A stretch of 64,000 nt of DNA from a bacterium 210917-DFI.7.65 (GTDB taxonomy: Bacteria > Bacillota > Clostridia > Oscillospirales > Oscillospiraceae): contig JAJCJJ010000004.1 in NCBI GenBank assembly GCA_020555865.1, positions 124,001 to 188,000 on the forward strand. The letters are read 5' to 3'. Made by a program: the position numbers and the translations under genes. This document shows positions 36,899 through 46,084 of this stretch, piece by piece (positions within the stretch are counted from its first letter, which is position 1; each line of letters opens with the position of its first letter). The notes under the pieces are model-generated. The model was given only the letters and a program-made list of their open reading frames with translations, made no database searches and had not been told where the DNA came from.

Positions 36899-37678
36899 TC
36901 ACTGCGCCGTGTAGCCGCCGTCCACCATCAGCGTAGTACCGGTGACAAAAGCAGAATCTGCACAGGCAAGATACAGATAGGCCTTGGCCACCTCTTCCGG
37001 TGTGCCTAACCGCCCGATGGGATGCAGGGCAATAAACTCCCGGCAATACTCTTCAATACTCTGGCCGTTCTGGCGGGCATCCTCTTCCGCCATGGGCGTG
37101 AGGATATAGCCGGGCGCCACAGCATTGACACGAATATTGAGGCCTTTTTGTCCACAATAGAGCGCCGCACAGCGGGTCATGGCCTGCACAGCGGCTTTGG
37201 TGGCGCAATATGAGAAGAAGTCCGCGTCGCCCACTACGCCATCAATCGACGCTGTGGACACGACAGCGCCGGCTTCGCCGTTTTCTGCCATGGCAGCGAT
37301 GCAAAGCTGCATACCGTAATACACGCCGGTCTGATTGGTTGCGATCGTCTTTTCCCAGCTCTCCGGCGTTGTTTCTGCCAGCGTTTCACGGAAACTGATG
37401 CCGGCATTGTTGATGAGAATGTTCAGTTTGCCGAACGTGTCTTTTACAAAAGAAACCGCCTGCTTCCAGTTTTCATAATCCGCCACATCCAGCGCAAAAA
37501 ACGCCGCTCGCTGTTCGCCGCCGCCGTTCAACTCTGCGGCGATACGCTCTCCGTCCTGTCGCGCACGGCCACAGAGCACCACGCGGGCCCCCTCCTGCAC
37601 AAAAAGCCGCACAGCAGCCTCGCCGATTCCTTTCGTTCCACCGGTAATCAGCGCTACCTGACCATCCAGCTTACCCAT
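36899..37678 (-). CDS. Short-chain dehydrogenase/reductase (SDR)
   Basis: 259 residues with the classical SDR motifs: the TGGTKGIG cofactor loop (residues 12-19), NNAG, the catalytic Ser in VVSTAS, and YCATK (Tyr and Lys). The end, MVDGGYTAQ, is typical of FabG-like and sugar or steroid dehydrogenase relatives. The cofactor is NAD(H) or NADP(H), and the substrate cannot be read from sequence. It has its own promoter and lies divergent to the aconitase-like gene. Confidence 0.9.
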   Translation of the reverse strand: MGKLDGQVALITGGTKGIGEAAVRLFVQEGARVVLCGRARQDGERIAAELNGGGEQRAAFFALDVADYENWKQAVSFVKDTFGKLNILINNAGISFRETLAETTPESWEKTIATNQTGVYYGMQLCIAAMAENGEAGAVVSTASIDGVVGDADFFSYCATKAAVQAMTRCAALYCGQKGLNIRVNAVAPGYILTPMAEEDARQNGQSIEEYCREFIALHPIGRLGTPEEVAKAYLYLACADSAFVTGTTLMVDGGYTAQ

Positions 37679-37725
37679 ATGTACATCCCCTTTCTCTGTT
37701 TTCTTTTATAAGTTTGATTGGCCTT

Positions 37726-37754
37726 ATTCTACCATACCCTTCCAATACTGTCCA
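37726..37754 (-). promoter_or_regulatory. Promoter of the SDR gene
   Basis: TGGACA (37749-37754) and TAGAAT (37726-37731) on the minus strand, 17 bases apart; each is one base off consensus. Confidence 0.75.
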
Positions 37755-37789
37755 GACATCCTATTCCGGCAGGAATTTTTAACCAAGTA

Positions 37790-37818
37790 TTGTGTGAAAG
37801 TCCTCTTTTTGCTATAAT
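37790..37818 (+). promoter_or_regulatory. Promoter of the aconitase-like gene
   Basis: TTGTGT (37790-37795) and a perfect TATAAT (37813-37818) with 17-base spacing, 34 bases ahead of the ATG. Confidence 0.8.
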
Positions 37819-37852
37819 ACAAGGTATCCTACTTAAAGACAGGTGATTTTTC

Positions 37853-40093
37853 ATGTTGAATATTCACTCCGATGGCATGTACCTCCGCGGCGGCGCGCTG
37901 ATCCCCGCTGCAGATGGACCTGCCGCCGGTCTCCCCTCCCCTGCCGAGGCCAAAAAGGGTACTATCGCTTACCGCATTCTGCAAAGCCACAACACCAGCG
38001 GAAACAGCGATGCTCTTGAAATTACCTTTGACGCCATGGCGTCTCACGACATTACATATGTGGGCATTATTCAAACGGCCCGCGCCTCCGGTATGCGCGC
38101 TTTCCCCTTGCCCTATGTCCTCACCAACTGTCACAACAGCCTGTGTGCTGTGGGCGGCACCATCAACGAGGACGACCATGTATTTGGCCTGTCCGCCGCC
38201 CAAAAATACGGCGGCGAGTTTGTGCCCGCACACCAGGCCGTCATTCATTCCTATATGCGCGAGCGTTATGCCGGCGGCGGCAAGATGATTATCGGTTCCG
38301 ATTCCCACACCCGCTACGGAGCCTACGGCACGGTAGCCATCGGCGAAGGCGGCCCGGAGTTGGCCCGGCAGCTTCTGAAAAAGACTTATAACATCGCTTA
38401 CCCCAAAGTGATCGCCGTGTATCTCACCGGCGCGCCCCGGCCCGGAGTTGGCCCTCAGGACGTAGCTCTGACCCTAATCGGAGAAACGTTCCCGGCGGGC
38501 ATCGTCAAAAACGCCGTGCTGGAATTCATCGGCCCCGGTGTTTCGGCCTTGGCCATGGAATACCGCAACGGAATCGATGTGATGACCACGGAAACCGCCT
38601 GCCTCTCCTCCGTCTGGCAGACGGACGAAACGGTGCGCCGCGCCCTGGCTTCTTACGGCCGTGCCGGGGACTACCAAGAACTTCTGCCAGCCGACGGCGC
38701 ATATTATGACAAATTGATCGAGCTGGATCTGTCCAAAGTCGAGCCGATGATCGCCTTGCCTTTCCACCCCAGCAATGCTTTTACAATTGCCAATTTCAAA
38801 GCCAATCTGACGGATCTTCTGCATCAGGTGGACATGGACACCGAAAAACAGCTGGGCGTGAAAAACGCCCCATCGCTGCTGAGCAAGATCAAAAACGGCC
38901 AGTTCTGTGTGGACCAGGGCGTGATCGCCGGATGCTCCGGCGGAACGTACCAGAACCTGATGCGCGCTGCGGACATTCTAAAAAGCCACAGTACCGGCAG
39001 CGGTGCGTTTTGGCTTTCCTGCTACCCCGGCTCCATGCCTGTGATGCAGGCACTGACAAAAAACGGCGCCATCGCTGCACTGATGAGTGCAGGCGCCTCC
39101 ATCCGCTCCTGTTTCTGCGGTCCCTGCTTTGGCGCCGGAGACGTACCTGCCAATGGCGCATTCTCCATCCGTCACTCCACCCGCAACTTCCCCAACCGCG
39201 AAGGTTCCAAGCCCTCCGACGGACAGGTATCCTACGTGGCTCTGATGGATGCCCGGTCCATTGCGGCGACTGCTCTGAACGGCGGTGTGCTTACCGCCGC
39301 CACGGAACTGGATTGTGTTCCCGCAGACACAGCGGAGGAACTGTACGAATTCGACGACAGCTCCTACAAGGCGCGGGTTTACTATGGTGCAGGCAAGCCT
39401 GAAAGCGACGCAGAACTGATTCTCGGCCCTAACATCACCGACTGGCCTGAGCAGATCGCCCTGCCGGAAAATCTGCTGCTCACCGTGGCCGCCGCAATCT
39501 ACGATCCTGTGACCACCACCGACGAGTTAATTCCCTCGGGCGAAACGTCGTCTTACCGTTCCAACCCCGTGCGCCTGTCCGAATTTACTCTGAGCCGGAA
39601 AGATCCCCAATATGTCCCCCGAGCCAAAGCGGTGAAGGAACTGGAGCTGGCACGCCGCAGAGGCGAGCACAGCGAGGCTCTCACGGAAGCTCTGGCCGGA
39701 CATGATGCAGCTACGACGGGTCTGGGCACCTTGGTGCTGGCCATGCGGCCTGGCGACGGTTCCGCCCGCGAGCAGGCCGCCTCCTGCCAGCGTGTGCTGG
39801 GCGGCTGCGCTAACATTGCCGAGGATTACGCCACCAAACGCTACCGCTCCAATGTGGTCAACTGGGGCATGCTCCCGTTCATTCTGCCGAATTTGAAAGA
39901 GTATCATCTGCAAAGCGGCGACCGGGTGCATATCCCCGGCATCCGTGCCCTGCTGGAAGGCACGGACGAGGAAATTTCTGCAACGCTTTGCCAAGGCGGC
40001 AAAGAAACTGCCGTGACGCTGTATCTGCCGGGTCTTACCCGGGAAGAGCGCGACATTATTCTGGCAGGCTGCCTGATCAACTATTATGCATAA
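37853..40093 (+). CDS. Aconitase-superfamily hydratase (YbhJ-like)
   Basis: 746 residues spanning all aconitase domains in one chain. Cluster cysteines are found in [12 protein letters not shown] and in [11 protein letters not shown], so a [4Fe-4S] cluster is likely. The swivel domain near the C-terminus has [14 protein letters not shown] with the substrate Arg-Ser pair. It resembles the E. coli YbhJ group of putative hydratases more than citrate aconitase or LeuC/LeuD. The substrate is unknown. It is monocistronic, with its own promoter and no pathway genes beside it. Confidence 0.85.
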   Translation: MLNIHSDGMYLRGGALIPAADGPAAGLPSPAEAKKGTIAYRILQSHNTSGNSDALEITFDAMASHDITYVGIIQTARASGMRAFPLPYVLTNCHNSLCAVGGTINEDDHVFGLSAAQKYGGEFVPAHQAVIHSYMRERYAGGGKMIIGSDSHTRYGAYGTVAIGEGGPELARQLLKKTYNIAYPKVIAVYLTGAPRPGVGPQDVALTLIGETFPAGIVKNAVLEFIGPGVSALAMEYRNGIDVMTTETACLSSVWQTDETVRRALASYGRAGDYQELLPADGAYYDKLIELDLSKVEPMIALPFHPSNAFTIANFKANLTDLLHQVDMDTEKQLGVKNAPSLLSKIKNGQFCVDQGVIAGCSGGTYQNLMRAADILKSHSTGSGAFWLSCYPGSMPVMQALTKNGAIAALMSAGASIRSCFCGPCFGAGDVPANGAFSIRHSTRNFPNREGSKPSDGQVSYVALMDARSIAATALNGGVLTAATELDCVPADTAEELYEFDDSSYKARVYYGAGKPESDAELILGPNITDWPEQIALPENLLLTVAAAIYDPVTTTDELIPSGETSSYRSNPVRLSEFTLSRKDPQYVPRAKAVKELELARRRGEHSEALTEALAGHDAATTGLGTLVLAMRPGDGSAREQAASCQRVLGGCANIAEDYATKRYRSNVVNWGMLPFILPNLKEYHLQSGDRVHIPGIRALLEGTDEEISATLCQGGKETAVTLYLPGLTREERDIILAGCLINYYA

Positions 40094-40198
40094 ACCGCTT
40101 TACAATATTTCCTGCAGCCATCTCCTAAATACGGAACCTGCCTAACACAAGTCTCTTCCCCCATACAGCTACCGTAAATCTGGTCGTTAACAGGCTAA

Positions 40199-40235
40199 AA
40201 AATGCAGCTTTATCCATTGTCTTGCGCTGCATTTT
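40199..40235 (+). terminator. Likely terminator of the aconitase-like gene
   Basis: A perfect 10-bp stem (AAAATGCAGC/GCTGCATTTT) with a 17-base loop and a T-rich 3' arm, 105 bases after the stop codon. The long loop makes it weaker than other terminators here. Confidence 0.55.
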
Positions 40236-40281
40236 CTTGACAAACAGAGCGGCAAGCAAAATTTTACGGAGGTATAAAGTT

Positions 40282-40437
40282 ATGAAAGAGTATCAAAATT
40301 TAATTGGCAGCATTGTGATTGCAGCTGCGATTATTATGGGAGCCGTACTTATTGGTAATGCAATGATTGAGGCAAGCGGCAATATTGGAAGCCAAATCGC
40401 TTCTGCACTAAGTACAATTGCATCGCAAATCGAATAA
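40282..40437 (+). CDS. Small single-helix membrane protein, 51 residues
   Basis: ATG at 40282 with ACGGAGG 8 bases upstream. The product starts MKEYQNLIGSIVIAAAI and has one hydrophobic helix (about residues 8-28). An amphipathic Ser/Ile/Ala-rich tail follows (SQIASALSTIASQIE). An in-frame ATG further upstream lacks a ribosome site. The gene stands alone and a terminator follows at 40489. I do not recognise the family; a membrane micropeptide is the best description. Confidence 0.7.
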   Translation: MKEYQNLIGSIVIAAAIIMGAVLIGNAMIEASGNIGSQIASALSTIASQIE

Positions 40438-40488
40438 TGATTTCGTTGGATCCAGCAGTACACAGTACAAACAAATACTTCCTCCATA

Positions 40489-40516
40489 AGGGCAGCCGAT
40501 TTTCCGGCTGCCCTTT
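40489..40516 (+). terminator. Terminator after the small membrane protein gene
   Basis: An 11-bp perfect stem (AAGGGCAGCCG/CGGCTGCCCTT) with a 6-base loop and a short T run. The next 170 bases to the fur promoter region hold no other feature that I can support. Confidence 0.75.
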
Positions 40517-40692
40517 CACTGCATTTTGGCAGACAGAAAAGGATGCTGTTCCAGGGGAAACCGCGCGAAAAAGCCCGCACAGAGCAGAGCTCTGCGATGG
40601 TAGCCAGCGCTGCTTCGTACATTCTGGCAAATTAATCTGTACGGGTTCCGGCGCAGTTGCGTCAGGAATATAAAAGGAGCACAGGAGAAATT

Positions 40693-40756
40693 TGAAAAAC
40701 AATTTCATTTTCCTTGACAAATCCCTTCTCTGCGCATAAAATGAAAAAAGTTTTCA
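40693..40756 (+). promoter_or_regulatory. fur/znu promoter flanked by two Fur-family-like boxes
   Basis: TTGACA (40714-40719) and TAAAAT (40737-40742) are spaced by 17 bases. A 15-bp 7-1-7 inverted repeat, TGAAAAAAGTTTTCA, covers 40742-40756 at the transcription start. A second related 15-mer, TGAAAAACAATTTCA, lies at 40693-40707 just upstream of the -35. The geometry is that of Fur-family operators, and the next gene is a Fur-family regulator followed by zinc transport genes. This suggests autoregulation, probably by zinc. Confidence 0.72.
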
Positions 40757-40781
40757 AATTCAACGAAACGGAGCCATTTCC

Positions 40782-41213
40782 ATGAATACCGGAAAAACCT
40801 ACAAAACCAGACAGCGCGAGTGCATCCTTGAATGCATCCGAAAAAAGGCAGACGCTTATATCACCATTCAGCAACTTTCCGAAGAATTGGAAAAGCAAAA
40901 TCGAAAAGTCGGCCTGACTACCATTTACCGTACGCTGGATCGTCTGGAAGCCGAGAAAGCCATCGCCCGGGTCTCGATTGATGGCGTAGCCGCCGCATGC
41001 TATCGCTACCTTCCCAAAAAGAACGACGTGTTCTTCTCCATGAAATGCGAACAGTGCGGCAGTGTAGTGAACATCGACTGTGCAGAACTGTCCCACCTTT
41101 ACCGCCATCTCTCCCAGGCCCACCAGATTGCCATCAATCCTGGAAAAACCATGTTTTACGGCACCTGTGCCGCCTGCTGTGCGGACCGGGAACAACGCAC
41201 AGCGCAGCCGTAA
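40782..41213 (+). CDS. Fur-family metal regulator, probably Zur-like
   Basis: 143 residues. The N-terminal winged helix includes the recognition region VGLTTIYRTLDRLE. The C-terminal dimerisation domain has two CxxC pairs (CEQCGS, CAACC) that would hold structural zinc. It lies directly upstream of a znuABC-type zinc uptake cluster, which points to a zinc-sensing Zur role rather than iron (Fur) or peroxide (PerR). AACGGAG precedes the ATG. Confidence 0.85.
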   Translation: MNTGKTYKTRQRECILECIRKKADAYITIQQLSEELEKQNRKVGLTTIYRTLDRLEAEKAIARVSIDGVAAACYRYLPKKNDVFFSMKCEQCGSVVNIDCAELSHLYRHLSQAHQIAINPGKTMFYGTCAACCADREQRTAQP

Positions 41214-41237
41214 TAAATAAAAGGAGCACATACCGCT

Positions 41238-42209
41238 ATGAAAAAGCATTCTATCTTCCCGTTTCTATCCGCTGCCATTCTCTCACTTTCGCTCTTGCTG
41301 AGCGGCTGCGGAGCACGTCAAACGGCTCCCTCGGCAGAAGACGACAGCGTTTTGACCATTGCCGCCACCACATACCCCGTCTACGAGTTGCTTGCAGCAC
41401 TGACTGGCGGTATGGACCATGTGGTACTTACTTTGGTGGTCGATCAGCAGATCAGCTGTCTGCACGACTATACGCTGACCGTAGAGGACATGCGCACACT
41501 GGAACATGCAGATGTGATCGTAATCAACGGCGCAGGGCTGGAAGCCTTTATGGCGGACGCTCTTTCCACAGTAGACGTGCCGGTGATTGACTGCTCTGAA
41601 GGCATCAGCCTGCTTCCCGCCACGGGACATGGCAACCACGATCACAGTGCCGCCGAAAACGAGGACGACCATTATGACCCCCATCTCTGGCTTGACCCGG
41701 AGCGTTACATGCAAATGATGGACAATGCCGCCCAAGGTCTTTCCGCTCTCGGTTACGGTAATTACGACGACTACCGCGCCGTCATGCGTATGTCCTGTTC
41801 CCGCATCGACGAGCGTTTCCTAACATGGAAAAAACACTTCGACGCACTGCCTCAGGAGAAAAAGTTGCTCATCACGTTTCACGACGGTTTTTCCTACCTC
41901 GCCGATGCCTACGGCCTGACCATCCTGCGCGCCGTTGAAGAAGAGGCCGGCAGCGAAGCCAGCGCCAAAGACATCAAAGAAATTGTGGAATTGATTCGGG
42001 AATATGATATTCCAATGATTTTTGTCGAAGAAAACGGCTCAGACGCCACAGCGAAAGCCATCCAACGAGAAACCGGCGTAGCCATCGGTACACTGAGCAT
42101 GCTGATGAGTCCGGACGACAGCACAGACTATATCCAGCGAGACGACAACAACCTGAAAGTAATCTATGAAGGCCTGAGCGGAGAGGAATTGCCCGAACAT
42201 GAAGAATGA
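41238..42209 (+). CDS. znuA: Zinc ABC transporter substrate-binding lipoprotein (ZnuA-like)
   Basis: 323 residues with a lipoprotein signal peptide; the lipobox is LLSGC, with Cys24 as the lipid anchor. The cluster A-I fold follows, starting TIAATTYPVYELL. A His/Asp-rich loop (GHGNHDHSAAENEDDHYDPHLWLDP) lies near residue 135, as in ZnuA proteins. It captures zinc outside the cell and hands it to the ABC transporter encoded next. It follows the regulator by 24 bases. Confidence 0.9.
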   Translation: MKKHSIFPFLSAAILSLSLLLSGCGARQTAPSAEDDSVLTIAATTYPVYELLAALTGGMDHVVLTLVVDQQISCLHDYTLTVEDMRTLEHADVIVINGAGLEAFMADALSTVDVPVIDCSEGISLLPATGHGNHDHSAAENEDDHYDPHLWLDPERYMQMMDNAAQGLSALGYGNYDDYRAVMRMSCSRIDERFLTWKKHFDALPQEKKLLITFHDGFSYLADAYGLTILRAVEEEAGSEASAKDIKEIVELIREYDIPMIFVEENGSDATAKAIQRETGVAIGTLSMLMSPDDSTDYIQRDDNNLKVIYEGLSGEELPEHEE

Positions 42210-42996
42210 AACGATTTACAAAAGAATGCGCATTGACAAGCATCCAGGCCTCCACGACATTGGCTGCCATGGCGCCTGCTGCCTGCGGGCCACAGATCTG
42301 GGACTGCAGCTGGGCGAAACGACAGTGTTCGAGCATGTGGATCTGCACATCCACTGCGGCCAGATCGTAGCCCTGATCGGTCCCAACGGCGCAGGAAAAA
42401 GCTCTCTGCTCAAAGCCATTTTGGGGCAGGTTCCCCACACAGGCAAGCTGGAATTCTTTCTGGCCACCGGCGACAAAGCCCAGCCCACCTTCGGCTATGT
42501 GCCGCAGAACCCGGTCTTTGACCGCAGTGATCCTATCAGCGTGCTGGATCTGTTTGTCTCCTGCATCTCCCAATGGCCTGTATTTTTACCCGTACCCAAA
42601 GCATTGCGGGAAAAAGTGATCCAGTGCCTCGCACGCGTTCATGCCGAAAAGCTGATCGACCGGCGGCTGGGCGCTCTGTCCGGCGGGGAACTGCAGCGGG
42701 TGCTGCTGGCTCTGGCTTTGGAGCCGGTACCCCATATTCTGATTTTGGACGAGCCGATGTCCGGCGTGGATATCGATGGCATGAAACTGCTGCTGGATAT
42801 GCTCGATGAGATCCGCACCAAATACGATTTGTCCATCCTTATGTCCACCCACGATTTCACCATGCTGGATCCGTATGTGGACAAAGTGCTGTTGCTTAAC
42901 GACACCATTCAAGCCGCCGGCACGCCCCGTGTTGTGCTCAATTCCGACGCATTTCGCGAAGCATTCCACCTGGGACAGGAATGGAGGGCAAAATGA
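42199..42996 (+). CDS. znuC: Zinc ABC transporter ATP-binding protein (ZnuC-like)
   Basis: 265 residues. Walker A is GPNGAGKSS, the ABC signature LSGGELQR, and Walker B ILILDEP. A 35-residue N-terminal extension is rich in His and Cys (KHPGLHDIGCHGACCLR), as in some clostridial zinc transporters, and may bind metal. The ATG overlaps the znuA stop region by 11 bases and the end overlaps znuB. It powers zinc import. Confidence 0.9.
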   Translation: MKNETIYKRMRIDKHPGLHDIGCHGACCLRATDLGLQLGETTVFEHVDLHIHCGQIVALIGPNGAGKSSLLKAILGQVPHTGKLEFFLATGDKAQPTFGYVPQNPVFDRSDPISVLDLFVSCISQWPVFLPVPKALREKVIQCLARVHAEKLIDRRLGALSGGELQRVLLALALEPVPHILILDEPMSGVDIDGMKLLLDMLDEIRTKYDLSILMSTHDFTMLDPYVDKVLLLNDTIQAAGTPRVVLNSDAFREAFHLGQEWRAK

Positions 42997-43838
42997 TGGA
43001 ATTCTGGTATTCCCTGCTCAGCCTTCTGCCATTCACCTGGGCGCAGGCAGACGGACTGCTGTTTATGAAAAACGCCTTTTTGGCGGTGCTGGTCATCACG
43101 CCTCTGTTCGGCCTGCTCTCCACCATGGTGGTAACCAACAAAATGAGCTTTTTCTCCGACGCACTGGGACACAGCGCATTCACCGGCATGGCCGTGGGCA
43201 CGCTGGCCGGCGCGCTCGCCCCCACGCCATGCGCAGTCGTGTTTGCGGTGGTGTTTGCCCTGCTGTTCACACTCGTGCAGCGCAAAGCCCACATGTCCAG
43301 CGATACAGTCATCGGCGTGTTTTCCTCCACCGCCGTGGCTTTGGGCATTTTCATCGCCACCCTGGGCGGACAAAGTTTCACCAAGTTCAACGCCCTTCTA
43401 ATCGGTGACGTTTTGAGCGTTTCGCCGGCAGAAATCGGACTGCTTTTCTGCATTCTGGTGGGCGTAGCCGTATTCTGGCTGTTTGCCCTGAACCGCATGC
43501 TGCTCACCGGCGTTCATCCTGCCCTGGCAGACAGCCGCGGCATCCGTGTAGTGCTGTATGAAGCGCTGTTTGCCGTGGCCATTGCCGTGGTGGTCACGCT
43601 GTCCATGTCCTGGATTGGACTGATGGTTATCAACTCCATGCTGGTGCTGCCCGGCGCGGCGGCACGGAATATCGCCCGCAACATGCGCCAATACCATCTG
43701 CTTTCCGTACTGGGAGCGCTGGCGGCAGGTATTGCCGGCGTAATGACTTCCTTTGCCATCGGCGCCAGCGCCGGCGCTACGATCACGCTCTATCTGGCCA
43801 TATTTTTCGCACTGTCTTTCCTGCTGCGAAAAAATTAA
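42993..43838 (+). CDS. znuB: Zinc ABC transporter membrane protein (ZnuB-like)
   Basis: 281 residues from the ATG at 42993, which overlaps the znuC stop as ATGA; GGAGGG lies 7 bases upstream, so the ATG at 42981 is not used. It has about eight to nine membrane helices of the ABC-3 family. The SDALGHSAFTGMAVG segment is the conserved coupling region. It forms the channel through which zinc passes. Confidence 0.92.
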   Translation: MMEFWYSLLSLLPFTWAQADGLLFMKNAFLAVLVITPLFGLLSTMVVTNKMSFFSDALGHSAFTGMAVGTLAGALAPTPCAVVFAVVFALLFTLVQRKAHMSSDTVIGVFSSTAVALGIFIATLGGQSFTKFNALLIGDVLSVSPAEIGLLFCILVGVAVFWLFALNRMLLTGVHPALADSRGIRVVLYEALFAVAIAVVVTLSMSWIGLMVINSMLVLPGAAARNIARNMRQYHLLSVLGALAAGIAGVMTSFAIGASAGATITLYLAIFFALSFLLRKN

Positions 43839-44087
43839 CACATTCCATCGCCAAATCATGTATCATCTTTCCAGCTGTAACGGCAGGGTGACGCGCATCG
43901 AAATTTCACGTTCGATCTCTTTAGCCGGTATGAGGATTGGTTTTGGCATCCGTCGGCTGCGTCCAGGCTTTCCCAAAAAGAGAAGCTGAAATCCAACCGG
44001 TAAATGACAATGCTGCCTCACTTTGAAGCAGCGGAAAGAATTCTTATTTGATTTTTTCATTCCCGCCCTACAAAAAATAAAAACAGT

Positions 44088-44123
44088 AAAAGGCAGTCAT
44101 CTTCGCTATGATGACTGCCTTTT
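44088..44123. terminator. Terminator between znuB and the DUF6440 gene
   Basis: A perfect 14-bp stem (AAAAGGCAGTCATC/GATGACTGCCTTTT) with an 8-base loop. A-rich and T-rich arms let it work for both convergent genes. The stretch 43839-44087 holds no other feature I can support. Confidence 0.9.
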
Positions 44124-44146
44124 GCTGCAAGTAAAACCTACAGAGA

Positions 44147-44308
44147 TTACAATGCCACAACCGGTTTTCCATCTTGATCAAGCAACGGAGTAAAACCCGC
44201 AGCATTCCCATTTCGGTGAAACACATAATGGACGCCTGTTTCCGTATCTTTCCAGATTTCCATCACTTCAATCGTTCCCTGGCTATATACTTTCTGAAAA
44301 CGATCCAT
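44147..44308 (-). CDS. DUF6440-like small protein, 53 residues
   Basis: ATG at 44308 with GGAGGGG 6 bases upstream; stop TAA at 44147. The product begins MDRFQKVYSQGTIEVMEIW. It carries the pattern DTETGVHYVFHRNGNAAGFTP followed by LLDQDGKPVV. This D-x-x-T-G-V-x-Y-x-F and P-L-L-D-x-D-G-K-P pattern is characteristic of small DUF6440 proteins, which are common in Firmicutes and of unknown function. It is below the usual size cut-off of gene finders. Confidence 0.8.
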   Translation of the reverse strand: MDRFQKVYSQGTIEVMEIWKDTETGVHYVFHRNGNAAGFTPLLDQDGKPVVAL

Positions 44309-44368
44309 CTTCTCCCCTCCGTAGTCTCTGATTGTTGTGTTCGGAACCGGCTCTGACAGCCGGCCTGT

Positions 44369-44794
44369 TCAAAAGCACCCGTTCAGCGGGGACACTTTTT
44401 TCATAAAAATCTCCCGATCACGCACAAACCCGAACGGCTCATAGAGAGAAAAGGCATCGTCTGTCACCAAAATCCCCTTGAGCCGGCAAATCGGTTCCTG
44501 TGCAAGGATCGTCTTCACCAGCGCTTTTCCCAGTCCGCAGCCTCTGTGCTCCGGATGGATCACCACATCTTCCAGATAAAATACAGTGGTCGCATCCGTA
44601 ACGCACCGGGCAAAGCCCACCTGCATTCCCCCGGCATAAGCGCCCATGCAAAGGGAGTTCCGGATGATTCCATCGATGGTATCCAGCGTGTAGTGCCGCG
44701 CCCAAGCTGTTTCTTTCAAAAGCGCCAAAATGCGCTCCGGCTGAAGGAGTGCTTTCTCATCGCTGAGAATGTATTCCAGATACGCTTCCTGCAT
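44369..44794 (-). CDS. GNAT family N-acetyltransferase
   Basis: 141 residues with the acetyl-CoA loop EHRGCGLGKALV and the conserved central strands (VGFARCVTDATTVFYLEDVVI). The substrate is unknown. It follows tyrS by 19 bases in the same direction and has no terminator between, so it probably belongs to the tyrosine T-box operon. Confidence 0.88.
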   Translation of the reverse strand: MQEAYLEYILSDEKALLQPERILALLKETAWARHYTLDTIDGIIRNSLCMGAYAGGMQVGFARCVTDATTVFYLEDVVIHPEHRGCGLGKALVKTILAQEPICRLKGILVTDDAFSLYEPFGFVRDREIFMKKVSPLNGCF

Positions 44795-44813
44795 CGCTCT
44801 GTTTCCTTTCCAC

Positions 44814-46043
44814 TCACCCGTTCAGACGCGCCCGATGGAACACCTTTTTGCCCTTTTTGATCATCACGCCGTCCCCGGCAAAAGCTTCCTTGGCAAACAT
44901 GGTATCCGCCGCAATCACTTTTGCATCGTTTACAGACACACCGCCCTGCTGCACAAGCCGTCTCGCTTCGCCATTGGACGCACACAGCCCGCAGGCAGTG
45001 AGCAGATGCAAGATGCCGATCGACCCGTCGGTAAAGTTTTCCTCCGACAGTTCCGTCGTCGGCATATGGGCACTGTCGCCCGCGCCGGCAAAAAGTGCTT
45101 TCGCAGCGTTCTGGGCTTTGTCGGCCTCTTCCTCTCCGTGCACCATCTTGGTCAGCTCCCAGGCCAGAATCTCCTTGGCGCGATTCAGCTGGCTGCCTTC
45201 CCAGCTGTCCATTTCATCGATCTGTTCCATGGGCAAGAAGGTCAGCATGCGGATGCATTTAAGCACGTCGGCGTCATCCACATTGCGCCAATACTGGTAG
45301 AAATCATAGGGCGATGTTTTATTGGCGTCCAGCCAGACGGCGTTTCCTGCGGTTTTACCCATCTTTTTGCCCTGGGAATCTGTCAGGAGCGTAATGGTCA
45401 TGGCGTGGGCATCCTGACCCAGCTTACGGCGGATCAATTCCGTGCCGCCCAGCATGTTGCTCCACTGGTCGTCGCCACCAAACTGCATGTTGCAGCCGTA
45501 ATGCTGGAACATGTAATAAAAGTCATAGGACTGCATGATCATATAGTTGAATTCCAGGAACGAAAGGCCCTTCTCCATGCGCTGTTCGTAGCATTTGGCG
45601 CGGAGCATGTTGTTCACACTGAAGCACGCGCCCACTTCGCGCAGCAGCTCCACATAATTCAGGTTCAAAAGCCACTCGGCATTGTTCAGCATCATGGCCT
45701 TGCCTTCACCGAACTCAATAAAGCGCTCCATCTGACGCTTGAAGCACTCGGCATTGTGCGCAATATCCTCCTTGGTCAGCATTTTGCGCATATCCGTCCG
45801 GCCGGAAGGATCGCCGATCATGGTGGTGCCGCCGCCAATCAGCGCAATGGGCCTGTTGCCCGCCAGCTGCAGGCGCTTCATCAGCGTCAGAGCCATAAAA
45901 TGGCCGGCAGTCAAGCTATCTGCCGTGCAGTCAAAGCCGATATAAAAAACAGCTTTGCCTTCGTTGATCATTTTGGAAATTTCTTCTTCGTTGGTGACCT
46001 GGGCAATCAGTCCACGGGCCTTGAGTTCTTCATAGCAAGTCAT
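44814..46043 (-). CDS. tyrS: Tyrosyl-tRNA synthetase
   Basis: 409 residues from the ATG at 46043. AGGAGA is 6 bases upstream of it, and an ATG two codons earlier sits too close to that site. The class I motifs are TAGHFMAL (HIGH-like) and KKMGKT (KMSKS-like). The C-terminal S4-type RNA-binding domain has CASNGEARRLVQQGGVSVN. It charges tRNA-Tyr. It is the second gene of an operon headed by a tyrosine T-box and an EamA transporter. Confidence 0.95.
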   Translation of the reverse strand: MTCYEELKARGLIAQVTNEEEISKMINEGKAVFYIGFDCTADSLTAGHFMALTLMKRLQLAGNRPIALIGGGTTMIGDPSGRTDMRKMLTKEDIAHNAECFKRQMERFIEFGEGKAMMLNNAEWLLNLNYVELLREVGACFSVNNMLRAKCYEQRMEKGLSFLEFNYMIMQSYDFYYMFQHYGCNMQFGGDDQWSNMLGGTELIRRKLGQDAHAMTITLLTDSQGKKMGKTAGNAVWLDANKTSPYDFYQYWRNVDDADVLKCIRMLTFLPMEQIDEMDSWEGSQLNRAKEILAWELTKMVHGEEEADKAQNAAKALFAGAGDSAHMPTTELSEENFTDGSIGILHLLTACGLCASNGEARRLVQQGGVSVNDAKVIAADTMFAKEAFAGDGVMIKKGKKVFHRARLNG

Positions 46044-46084
46044 GATCATTCTCCTTTTTATCGGTTATTATAGGTTCTTCCGTA

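Noticed and set aside
40437..40673. 78-codon frame between the small membrane gene and fur
   Set aside because: Starts at the previous stop without ribosome site and runs through a terminator hairpin.
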